Part shown: positions 57,160 to 64,000 of the stretch, piece by piece | Numbering within the stretch: position 1 is the stretch's first letter | How the letters are laid out: each line of letters starts with the position of its first letter | Notes under the pieces: generated by a model | The model's input: the letters and a program-made list of their open reading frames with translations, nothing else | The model's database searches: none | What the model was told of the DNA's origin: nothing | Program-made: the position numbers and the translations under genes | Source of the DNA: Nannocystis punicea | GTDB lineage: Bacteria; Myxococcota_A; Polyangia; Nannocystales; Nannocystaceae | Direction: 5' to 3' | Length of the DNA stretch: 64,000 nt | NCBI RefSeq assembly: GCF_026965555.1 | Contig: NZ_CP114040.1 | Location: forward strand, 10,390,001 to 10,454,000

Positions 57160-58863
57160 ATGTCGTCTCTCGAGCCCAAGCGCCGCGCGCTCCTGCGCTG
57201 GACCGCGGGGTACAGCCGCCCCGACTTCGCGGCCGACCTGCTCGCGGGCGCGACCACGGCGGTGCTGTTGGTCCCGCAGGCGATGGCCTACGCCATGCTC
57301 GCCGGTCTGCCGCCGATCACGGGCCTCTACGCCTCGCTCGCGCCGCCGCTGGTGTACGCGGTGCTCGGCACCTCGCGGCGTCTCGCGGTCGGGCCGGTCG
57401 CGCTCGACTCGCTGCTCACCGCGGCCGCTCTCGCGCCGCTCGCAGCCGGCGACGTCGCCACCTACGTCGCCGCCGCCGCCGCGCTGGCGATCCTCGCCGG
57501 CGCGTTTCAGGCCCTCACCGGCGCGCTGCGCCTCGGCTTCGTCGTCAACTTCCTCTCGCTGCCGGTGCTGCGCGGCTTCACCTCGGCCGCGGCGATCCTC
57601 ATCATCGCCAGCCAGCTCGGGCCCTTGCTCGGCCTCAGGCTGCCGACCAGCGCCGGCATGTGGCCGCTGTTCGTCGCGCTCGGCGAGCAGCTGCGCGCCG
57701 TGCATCTGCCGACCCTCGCGCTCGGCCTCGGCGCGGTGGTCCTGCTCGTCGCGCTCGGCAAGTTCCGCGGCAAGGCGCTGCTCCTGGTCGTCCTCGCCAC
57801 CCTCGCCGGCCACCTCTTCGCCCTCGACGCTCGCGGCCTGGCCTTGCTCGGTCCGGTGCCCTCGGGCCTGCCGGTGCCCGCGTGGCCGGCGGTCGACCGC
57901 GAGCTGCTGGTCAGCCTCGCCCCCGCCGCCGCGCTCATCGCCCTGATCTCCTTCATGGAGGCGTTCTCGTCCGGCCTCGCGGTCGCGCGCCGCGGCGAGG
58001 TCGTCGAGCCCGATCAAGAGCTGCTCGCGCTCGGCTTCTCCAACATCGCCGCCGGCCTCGCGCGCGGCTACCCGATCGCCGGCGGCCTCTCGCGCACCGC
58101 CGTCAACGCCCAGGCCGGCGCCCGCAGCCCGCTCGCCGGCGTCGTCACGGCCGCGATCGTCGCCCTCACCCTCGCCCTGTTCGCCCCGCTGCTCGCCACC
58201 CTGCCGCGCGCGGTGCTGTCGGCGATCATCGTCGTCGCCGTCGCGCGCCTGGTCGACCTCGCGTTCGTGCGCGAGCTCCGGCGCACCCGCCCGCGCGAGC
58301 TCGTGCCGCTGGCGATCACCTTCGCCGCCACCCTCGCGCTCGGCGTCGGCCTCGGCCTCGCGTTCGGCGTCGGCGCGTCGCTGCTGCTGTTCGTCCTCCG
58401 GACCACGCGCCCGCACACCGCCGTGCTCGGCCGCCTGCCCGGCACCCAGGTCTACCGCAACGTCCTCCGCTTCCCCGACGCCGAGACGGTCCCCGGCGTC
58501 GTCATCGTCCGCCTCGACGCCCCGCTGTACTTCGCCAACGCGACCTACCTGATCGACGAGCTGCGGCGGCAGATCTCCGCCCAGAGCGCCCGCGCCGTGG
58601 TGATCGACGCCGGCGGCGTGCACGACATCGACGTGTCCGCGCTCGCCAACCTGCGCGACTTCCTCGGCGAGCTGCGCCAGCACGGCATCGAGCTCCACGT
58701 CGCCGACCTCAAGGGCCCCGTGCGCGACGTCCTGGCCCGCAGCGGCTTCACCGCCGAGCTCGGCCCCGACCGCTTCAGTTTCACCGCCCACGAGGCCATC
58801 CAGCGCGCCAGCGGCGGCCAGGCCCCCGCGCCCGACCCCCGCGCGACCCAGAACTGGCCCTGA
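57160..58863 (+). CDS. SulP-family anion transporter with STAS domain
   Basis: The 567-residue membrane protein begins with the SulP signature: ADLLAGATTAVLLVPQAMAY, AMLAGLPPITGLYASLAPPL and YAVLGTSRRLAVGPVALDSL. It has about 12 hydrophobic segments and the second conserved block MEAFSSGLAVARRGEVVEPD with SNIAAGLARGYPIAGGLSRT and AVNAQAGARSPLAGVV. The last 120 residues form a STAS domain (VVIVRLDAPLYFANATYLID, RAVVIDAGGVHDIDVSALAN). SulP proteins exchange sulfate, bicarbonate or other anions; substrate unknown. The ATG at 57160 is preferred over GTG 57139. The end of the gene is duplicated 102 bp downstream together with a palindrome. Confidence 0.9.
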   Translation: MSSLEPKRRALLRWTAGYSRPDFAADLLAGATTAVLLVPQAMAYAMLAGLPPITGLYASLAPPLVYAVLGTSRRLAVGPVALDSLLTAAALAPLAAGDVATYVAAAAALAILAGAFQALTGALRLGFVVNFLSLPVLRGFTSAAAILIIASQLGPLLGLRLPTSAGMWPLFVALGEQLRAVHLPTLALGLGAVVLLVALGKFRGKALLLVVLATLAGHLFALDARGLALLGPVPSGLPVPAWPAVDRELLVSLAPAAALIALISFMEAFSSGLAVARRGEVVEPDQELLALGFSNIAAGLARGYPIAGGLSRTAVNAQAGARSPLAGVVTAAIVALTLALFAPLLATLPRAVLSAIIVVAVARLVDLAFVRELRRTRPRELVPLAITFAATLALGVGLGLAFGVGASLLLFVLRTTRPHTAVLGRLPGTQVYRNVLRFPDAETVPGVVIVRLDAPLYFANATYLIDELRRQISAQSARAVVIDAGGVHDIDVSALANLRDFLGELRQHGIELHVADLKGPVRDVLARSGFTAELGPDRFSFTAHEAIQRASGGQAPAPDPRATQNWP

Positions 58864-59189
58864 CCTGCCCCGCAGGACAGCCCAAGATGTTCAAGGCCCG
58901 CCAGCACGCGCCGAATAGCGCGTCAGCGGCGACCAGGTCCCCGCGCCGCCCAGAACTGGCCATGACCTGTCCCGCATGACAGCCAAGGCTTCCGAGCGCT
59001 CGCACCGGCGCACGCCGGAGCGAAAATGTCTCTTCGGACATATCATCGCAGCGCTCCGCGAGTAACCTGTCCTACAGGACATCCTCACCCCGAGGACTCG
59101 CGCTCGGCGGCGCCGGCGTCGACGCGCCGGTGCAATGAGCCGTCCCACGATCTCCCGCCTGAGGCGGATCGACATGTCCCGAAGGACAT
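58849..59189. repeat. Palindromic repeats and a duplicated gene 3' end
   Basis: The sequence cagaactggccctgacctgc at 58849 (last codons, stop and palindrome of the SulP gene) recurs at 58951 as cagaactggccatgacctgt, 102 bp away. Palindromes are cctgccccgcaggacag (58864-58880), cctgtcccgcatgacag (58966-58982), aatgtctcttcggacat (59025-59041), cctgtcctacaggacat (59066-59082) and catgtcccgaaggacat (59173-59189). No gene is seen between 58864 and 59273. Confidence 0.85.
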
Positions 59190-59273
59190 ATGAAGTCCCC
59201 GACGCGCTCGGCGGTGCCGCTCACCGGAGGCTCGCCCGTCCCGACGACCCCCGCCGCGCTCGCGGCCCGCGCG

Positions 59274-60068
59274 TCACTGCTGGCAGAAGTACGCCTTCTT
59301 GCCGCAAGCCGGGCAGGCGACGATCCACGTCGTCCCGCCGTCGCCGACCACCACCGCGCTCTCGCCGAGCTGGAGCACCGGCTGCATCGGCGTCTTGCAC
59401 TTGCACTTCACGGTCTCGGGCTCCGCCACCCAGCGCGGCCAACCAGCCAGCTTGACCCCGTCGAGCGTCTCGAGCTCCGCCTCGTCCATCGCCTCCGCGA
59501 GCGCCTCGAGCCGCTCGCGGGTCGCCTCCGACTTCGGGCTCACCGCGAGCGCGGCCGCCAGCGACTCGACCAGGGTCGACGGGTAATCCTCGACCTCGCG
59601 CCAGTCGCGGAGGAACGTGACCGACAGCGCGTCCTCGTCGTCCTCGTCGTCCTCGTCCTCCTCGCCCGGCTCGATCGGCTCTCCGAGCGCGACCTCGCGG
59701 ATCAGCGCGCCCTTGCTCCACGGATTCTCCGCGCCGCCGCTGCTCTGACAATCGTCGCACCAGAACAGCTGCAGCAGCTCCCCGCTCAGGCTCGCCTGCG
59801 CCGCCTGCGGCAGGTCCGAGCGGCGCAGCTGCAGGACGAAGCGGAGCGGCTGCTTGCACTCGCCGCACCTCGGCGCCGGCGCCTCCTTCGACAGGAACGG
59901 CGCCCCGCCGACCTTCGACGCGGTGACGTCGTCGGCGCCGAGCACCGTCTCGTCGTCGACGTAATCGGGCTCGTCGGTGACTGCTACCAGCGCCGGCACG
60001 AACGCCGTCCGCACCAGCCTGGGCCGCACGTCTTCGAGGGTCAACGACTCGGTCTGCTTCTTCGCCAT
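59274..60068 (-). CDS. DUF1963-like (YwqG-type) protein
   Basis: The 264-residue protein starts MAKKQTESLTLEDVRPRLVR and has the layout of DUF1963/YwqG-like proteins: VGGAPFLSKEAPAPRCGECK, PLRFVLQLRRSDLPQAAQAS, LLQLFWCDDCQSS, and a C-terminal half with KLAGWPRWVAEPE, QPVLQLGESAVVVGDGGTTW and CPACGKKAYFCQQ. Cys pairs (CGEC, CDDC, CKCK, CPACGKK) suggest zinc binding. The function is unknown. There is no signal peptide, so it is cytoplasmic. It has an acidic stretch (EDEDDEDDEDAL) in the middle. The gene stands alone, divergent from the sulfatase operon. Confidence 0.75.
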   Translation of the reverse strand: MAKKQTESLTLEDVRPRLVRTAFVPALVAVTDEPDYVDDETVLGADDVTASKVGGAPFLSKEAPAPRCGECKQPLRFVLQLRRSDLPQAAQASLSGELLQLFWCDDCQSSGGAENPWSKGALIREVALGEPIEPGEEDEDDEDDEDALSVTFLRDWREVEDYPSTLVESLAAALAVSPKSEATRERLEALAEAMDEAELETLDGVKLAGWPRWVAEPETVKCKCKTPMQPVLQLGESAVVVGDGGTTWIVACPACGKKAYFCQQ

Positions 60069-60269
60069 GGGGGGCCGCGAAGCTAGGCGATCGCATCCGC
60101 CGGCGCAAGCACCGCCCGCCCCGACCGACCGGCCATTGCGCCCGCGACCCTTCACACACGCCCTCGCAGACGCGCCCTCTCGTGCCCGACGCCATTGCGC
60201 CACACCCCGTCCGGGGCCAAGGACCTGCCCACATTTCTCGCGCTCGACCATGACGACAAGGACGGTCCC

Positions 60270-62015
60270 GTGCCCCCGCGCAATGTTCATACCTCGACCG
60301 CGCTCCTCCGGCGGACCGCCGCGCTGAGCCTCGCCCTCGCCTGCACGCCGCGCCCCGGGGAAAGGCCCGCAGCCGGGCAGGAGCCGCCCATCGAGGGGCC
60401 CGAGCTGGCCCCGCCGCTCGCCCCCGACGGCCTCGTCGAGCCGGAGCCCGCCGCCCGGCCGCTCGGCCCCGGCTACGATCACCCCGATCAATTCCTCAGC
60501 GCCCGCACCAGCCGCCCGGCTGCCAACATGGAACCCGTGGTCACCCACGCCGCGCAGGTCCGGGCCGCCCGCGACAAGCTGGCCGCGCTGCAGCAACGCA
60601 TGGGGAGGCGCCCCAACATTCTGGTCTTCCTGATGGACGACGTCGGCTGGATGGACCCCGGCTTCAACGGCGGCGGCGTCAGCGTCGGCAACCCGACGCC
60701 GCAGATCGATCGCGTCGCCGCCGAGAGCCTGGTCCTGACCTCGGCCTATTCGCAGCCGAGCTGCTCGCCGACCCGCGCCACCATCATGACCGGTCAATAC
60801 CCGGTCCATCATGGCATCCTGCGCCCGCCGATGTACGGCCAGTCCGGCGGCCTCGAGGGCGCGGTCACCCTCGCCCGCCTGCTGTCGGAGCAAGGCTACG
60901 TCACCCAGGCGATCGGCAAGTGGCACCTGGGCGAGAACGAGGGGTCTCAGCCGCAGCACGTCGGCTTCGACGATTTCCGCGGCTTCCTCAGCGTCTCGGA
61001 CATGTACACCGAATGGCGCGACCCGCACTTCAACCCGGAGATCGCGCTGAGCCCCGCCCGCACCGCATTCATCCGCAGCCTGCCGTTCTCCCGCGCCGAC
61101 GTCCACGCGGTCCGCGGCGGCCCGCTCGAGACGGTCCAGGTGATCGATCTCGAGACGATCCAGGACCTCGACCAGGAGTGGGCCGCCTACGGCGAGCGAT
61201 TCCTGCGCCGCATGGCCGGCGAATCGCGCCCGTTCTTCATGTATTACAACACCCGCGGCTGCCACTTCGACAACTACCCCAACGCTCATTACCGCGGCCG
61301 CTCGCCCGCCCGAACCACCTACAGCGATTGCATGGTCGAGATGGACGACGTGTTCGGCCGCCTCTACCGCACCCTCGAGCAGACCGGCCTGGTCGACAAC
61401 ACCCTCGTGCTGTTCACCTCCGACAACGGCCCCGAGCAGGAGATCGCGCCGTACGGTCACACCCCGTTCCGCGGCGGCAAGGGCTCGACCTGGGAGGGCG
61501 GCGTGCGCGTGCCGACCTTCGCCTCGTGGCGCGGCACCATCACCCCGCGCCGGTCCGAGGGCCTGTTCGACCTCGCGGACATCTTCAACACCGCGCTCGC
61601 CCTCGCCGGCCGGCCCGGCGGCGAGCTGTCCGCGCTCGTGCCCGACGATCGCTACGTCGACGGGGTCGACCAGACCTCCTTCCTGGTCGCCGACGACGGC
61701 GAATCGAACCGCCGCAGCGTCCTCTACTTCTGGAACGACCGCCTCGTCGGCACCCGCATCGACGAGTTCAAGTTCAGCTTGCAGGCCCAGCTGCCGCAGC
61801 TGGTGACGCAGCGCGGACAGCAGGGCGGCTTCACCGGCGCGATCGTGCCGGGCGCCGGCGCGCTGATGTTCAACCTCTACACCAACCCGCAGGAGGACGA
61901 CTCGATCGGGGTCCGTCACCTCCCGGTCGTCCTCGCCCTCGAGGCCGAGCTGCTGCGCTACCGCGAGGTGCTGAAGAAATTCCCGGCGCGCAAGCAGATC
62001 GAGTTCACGCAATGA
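60270..62015 (+). CDS. Formylglycine-dependent sulfatase, lipoprotein
   Basis: The 581-residue protein from GTG 60270 has the signal HTSTALLRRTAALSLALAC with Cys25, a Pro/Glu-rich linker, and a sulfatase domain: RRPNILVFLMDDVGW (metal Asp pair), SAYSQPSCSPTRATIMTGQY with Cys165 in the C-x-P-x-R motif that is converted to formylglycine, AIGKWHLGENEG, and VLFTSDNGPEQEIAPYGHTP with FRGGKGSTWEGGVRVP. Length and motifs match type I sulfatases, which hydrolyse sulfate esters on glycans or lipids. The GTG is favoured by an aaggacgg site five bases upstream and by the signal it gives. It overlaps the FGE gene (ATGA), so enzyme and activator are one operon. Confidence 0.9.
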   Translation: MPPRNVHTSTALLRRTAALSLALACTPRPGERPAAGQEPPIEGPELAPPLAPDGLVEPEPAARPLGPGYDHPDQFLSARTSRPAANMEPVVTHAAQVRAARDKLAALQQRMGRRPNILVFLMDDVGWMDPGFNGGGVSVGNPTPQIDRVAAESLVLTSAYSQPSCSPTRATIMTGQYPVHHGILRPPMYGQSGGLEGAVTLARLLSEQGYVTQAIGKWHLGENEGSQPQHVGFDDFRGFLSVSDMYTEWRDPHFNPEIALSPARTAFIRSLPFSRADVHAVRGGPLETVQVIDLETIQDLDQEWAAYGERFLRRMAGESRPFFMYYNTRGCHFDNYPNAHYRGRSPARTTYSDCMVEMDDVFGRLYRTLEQTGLVDNTLVLFTSDNGPEQEIAPYGHTPFRGGKGSTWEGGVRVPTFASWRGTITPRRSEGLFDLADIFNTALALAGRPGGELSALVPDDRYVDGVDQTSFLVADDGESNRRSVLYFWNDRLVGTRIDEFKFSLQAQLPQLVTQRGQQGGFTGAIVPGAGALMFNLYTNPQEDDSIGVRHLPVVLALEAELLRYREVLKKFPARKQIEFTQ

Positions 62016-62992
62016 CCCGCCTCCTCGTCGCCGCGCGCGGCTCGCTGCTCGCCGCGTGCCTGGCAGCCTGCGAATCATCACCGCCCGGGATGGTGTGGAT
62101 CCCCGCCGGCGAGTTCTGGATGGGCTCCGACGACCCGCGGCTGACCGACGCGCACCCGCGCCACCGCGTCGCGGTCTCGGGCTTCTGGCTCGGCGCCACC
62201 GAGGTCACCAACGCCCAGTTCGCCGCCTTCGTGCGCGCGACCGACCACGTCACGCTGGCCGAACGGATCCCGCGCGCCGAGGATTATCCAGACGTCCCGC
62301 CCGACCGCCTGGTCGCCGGCTCGATCGTCTTCACCCCACCCGGGCGCGTCGCCTCGCTCGCGCGCGCCGACGCGTGGTGGCGCTACGTCCCGGGCGCCGA
62401 CTGGCGGCACCCCGAGGGTCCGACCAGCGACCTCGAAGGTCGCATGAATCACCCCGTCGTCCACGTCGCCCACGCCGACGCCGTCGCTTACGCGCGCTGG
62501 GCCGGCGCCCGCCTGCCGACCGAGGCCGAGTGGGAGTACGCGGCCCGCGGCGGCCTCGACCGCAAGCGCTACGTGTGGGGCGACGCGCCGCTCGTGAACG
62601 ACGCGCACCCCGCCAACACCTTCCAGGGCCGCTTCCCCGGCCACGACACTGCCGCCGACGGCCACGCGGGAGCCGCCCCGGTCGCCGGCTACCCCAGCAA
62701 CGGATATGGCCTTTACGACATGTCCGGGAACGTCTGGGAGTGGACCGCCGACTGGTACCGCCCCGACACCTACGCCCGCCGCCCGCCGCGAGCCGTCGAT
62801 CCGCCTGGCCCTCGGGACAGCTTCGACCCGGCCGAACCCGGCGTCGCCAAGCGCGTCCAGCGAGGCGGCTCCTACCTCTGCACCGACCAGTACTGCGGCC
62901 GCTACACCCCCGACGCCCGCGGCAAGGGCGCCCCCGACAGCGCCACCAACCACCTCGGCTTCCGCATCGCCCGCGACGCCCCGGCGCCGTGA
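62012..62992 (+). CDS. Formylglycine-generating enzyme with a lipoprotein signal
   Basis: The 326-residue protein has a signal with lipobox LAAC (Cys20), then an FGE/SUMF1 domain: GMVWIPAGEFWMGSDDPRLT, AVSGFWLGATEVTNAQFAAF, RLPTEAEWEYAARGG, YGLYDMSGNVWEWTADWY and RVQRGGSYLCTDQYCGRY with Cys290 and Cys295, the pair that binds copper and oxidises the sulfatase Cys in aerobic FGEs. GNVWEW and HLGFRIARD complete the family signature. It should convert the Cys165 of the co-encoded sulfatase to formylglycine. A lipoprotein signal would place the reaction outside the cytoplasm, unlike most described bacterial FGEs. The start overlaps the sulfatase stop. Confidence 0.92.
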   Translation: MTRLLVAARGSLLAACLAACESSPPGMVWIPAGEFWMGSDDPRLTDAHPRHRVAVSGFWLGATEVTNAQFAAFVRATDHVTLAERIPRAEDYPDVPPDRLVAGSIVFTPPGRVASLARADAWWRYVPGADWRHPEGPTSDLEGRMNHPVVHVAHADAVAYARWAGARLPTEAEWEYAARGGLDRKRYVWGDAPLVNDAHPANTFQGRFPGHDTAADGHAGAAPVAGYPSNGYGLYDMSGNVWEWTADWYRPDTYARRPPRAVDPPGPRDSFDPAEPGVAKRVQRGGSYLCTDQYCGRYTPDARGKGAPDSATNHLGFRIARDAPAP

Positions 62993-63003
62993 ACGGGCCT
63001 CTC

Positions 63004-63020
63004 ACATGTCCTGAAGGACA
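63004..63020. repeat. Palindromic repeat after the FGE gene
   Basis: The sequence catgtcctgaaggacat lies 12 bases beyond the FGE stop. It has 7-bp arms and a three-base centre and could terminate the sulfatase-FGE transcript. Confidence 0.75.
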
Positions 63021-63118
63021 TCCATCGCCCCTCGCCTCGAGGAGCCCAGCGCGAGCCCACCGCGCACTTTCGCCCACCTCACCGCTCCGCCGCCGAATCG
63101 CGTACCCTGCGGTCGCGC

Positions 63119-64000
63119 GTGACTCTCTCGTCTCTCACCGACGCTGCCGCTGCCGTTCGCGGGGCCCTCGCCGTCGCGGGCCGCGGGCTCGTCGAGCGCG
63201 ACGCCTTGCTCGAGCTCGTCGTCCTCGCGGCCGTCGCCGGCGAGCACCTCCTGGTCATCGGTCCCCCGGGCACGGCCAAGAGCGCCGCGGTCCGGCGGAT
63301 CGCGCGGGCCCTCGGCGGCAACTACTTCGAGTACTTGCTGGGCCGCTTCACCGAGCCGAGCGAGATCTTCGGGCCCGTCGATCTCCGCAAGCTCCGCGAG
63401 GGCCGCGTCGAGACCGAGACCGCCGGCATGTTGCCCGAGGCCGAGATCGCCTTCCTCGACGAGGTCTTCCTCGGCTCGACGGCCATCCTCAACGCCCTGC
63501 TCGGACTCCTCGCCGAGCGGGTGTTCCGCCGCGGTCACACCACCATGCGCTGCCCGCTGCGCGTGTGCGTCGGCGCGGCCAATGCACTGCCGCAGGAGGA
63601 GAGCCTGGCCGCCTTCGCCGATCGCTTCCTCGTGCGCGTGTTCGTCGAACCGATCCCCGACGCTCGCCTCGAGGAGCTGCTCGAGCAGGGCTTCGGCGCC
63701 GCACAAGAGCTCGACGCGCCGCTGGCCTCGCTCGCGCAGCTCGACGTCCTCGGCGCCGCGGCTCGCAACGTCGACCTCGAAGGCGTGCGTCCCGCGCTCG
63801 CGCACGCCATCCGTCGCCTGCGCGGCGCCGGCATCGCGCTGTCGGATCGCCGGCTCGTCAAGATCCAGCGCCTCGTCGCCGCCGCCGCAGCGCTGGCCGG
63901 GCGCACGCGGGCGAGCGACGGCGATCTGTGGCCGATCGTCGCCGCAGTGCCGACCGCGGCCGAGCAGGCCCAGACCCGCGACACCCTGCGCGACCTGTTG
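63119..64000 (+). CDS. MoxR/RavA-type AAA+ ATPase (5' part)
   Basis: The reading is open to the window edge and gives at least 294 residues. It shows Walker A LLVIGPPGTAKSAAVRRIAR (residues 48-55), the RavA-like GRFTEPSEIFGPVDLRKLRE, sensor-like TAGMLPEAEIAFLDEVFLGS (Walker B) and TAILNALLGLLAERVFRRGH with RVCVGAANALPQEE and AFADRFLVRVFVEP. Such ATPases act as chaperones for metal-cofactor or membrane complexes, usually with a VWA-domain partner encoded next, here beyond the window. GTG 63119 starts the family N-terminus; a TACCCT box lies ten bases upstream. The antisense frame with fair length here is not a gene. Confidence 0.88.
   Translation, partial: MTLSSLTDAAAAVRGALAVAGRGLVERDALLELVVLAAVAGEHLLVIGPPGTAKSAAVRRIARALGGNYFEYLLGRFTEPSEIFGPVDLRKLREGRVETETAGMLPEAEIAFLDEVFLGSTAILNALLGLLAERVFRRGHTTMRCPLRVCVGAANALPQEESLAAFADRFLVRVFVEPIPDARLEELLEQGFGAAQELDAPLASLAQLDVLGAAARNVDLEGVRPALAHAIRRLRGAGIALSDRRLVKIQRLVAAAAALAGRTRASDGDLWPIVAAVPTAAEQAQTRDTLRDLL

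Noticed and set aside
62715..62740. Half-palindrome gacatgtccggg in the FGE gene
   Set aside because: These codons encode the invariant DMSGNVWEW motif of the FGE family and need no other explanation.
62800..62822. cctggccctcgggacag in the FGE gene as a repeat copy
   Set aside because: It fits the family only loosely and encodes a plausible PPGPRDSFD loop; not clear enough to list.
63002..63805. Minus-strand open frame at the right edge
   Set aside because: The plus strand carries clear MoxR/RavA motifs (GPPGTAKS, FLDEVF), so the minus frame is a shadow.

Overview
The window is 64 kb of very GC-rich DNA with the gene style of a myxobacterium, most likely of the Nannocystis group (order Nannocystales). 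The pointers are large Ser/Thr kinases with TPR-like C-terminal halves, lipoproteins whose lipobox is followed by Thr/Gly/Pro-rich linkers, a sigma factor resembling a Myxococcales-specific family, a crtI-crtB carotenoid pair, and many GTG starts and ATGA/GTGA overlaps. The genus is an inference. No rRNA, tRNA, CRISPR array, transposase or phage gene was seen.

Layout. 1-6 kb: a truncated cyclophilin end, a 68-bp satellite, an ABM-domain protein overlapping an iron-type alcohol dehydrogenase, and a minus-strand pair of membrane glycosyltransferase and PA14 protein. 6-13 kb: a membrane protein, then an operon of Ser/Thr kinase, small Pro-rich protein and EAD-CHAT caspase-like protease, followed by a sigma factor and a lipoprotein. 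13-24 kb: small lipoprotein, lipoprotein methyltransferase, HAD phosphatase, crtB/crtI, a Uma2 protein and a large Lhr-type helicase. 24-33 kb: lipoproteins, a second glycosyltransferase, a ceramidase-like lipoprotein and an FHA-AAA+ regulator without a GAFTGA loop. 33-36.6 kb: an apparently imported MerR-P450 pair with matching MerR-type promoters, next to a decayed kinase. 37-47.5 kb: two related Cys-rich secreted proteins (one with a long Asp/Tyr/Lys repeat), a propeller lipoprotein, a DUF2254 protein, coaX, a second Uma2 gene and a three-gene redoxin/lipoprotein operon. 47.7-53.4 kb: sigma factor, zinc-finger kinase and Cys-rich lipoprotein. 54-60 kb: two C-type-lectin lipoproteins, a SulP/STAS transporter and a DUF1963 protein. 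60-64 kb: a sulfatase overlapping a formylglycine-generating enzyme, both with lipoprotein signals, and the start of a MoxR/RavA-type ATPase.

The strongest unexplained signal is a dispersed short palindrome, core TGTCC-N(3-5)-GGACA and usually flanked by CA..TG or CC..GG. More than 60 copies are recognisable by eye. They fill most intergenic gaps, sit in tandem satellites (68 bp and 114/117 bp), accompany local duplications of gene 3' ends, and occur in frame inside genes, in linkers of the Lhr helicase, a glycosyltransferase, a methyltransferase, a redoxin and others. They are absent from catalytic cores, from the kinase-CHAT region and from the MerR-P450 segment. The closest precedent known to me is the Rickettsia palindromic elements that insert in frame into genes.

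Other leads are the kinase/EAD-CHAT operon, the apparently exported sulfatase plus FGE pair, the Asp-rich repeat protein, and a recurrent -10-like box ending 6-7 nt before start codons, which suggests leaderless transcripts. All calls come from reading the sequence; no database search was run.
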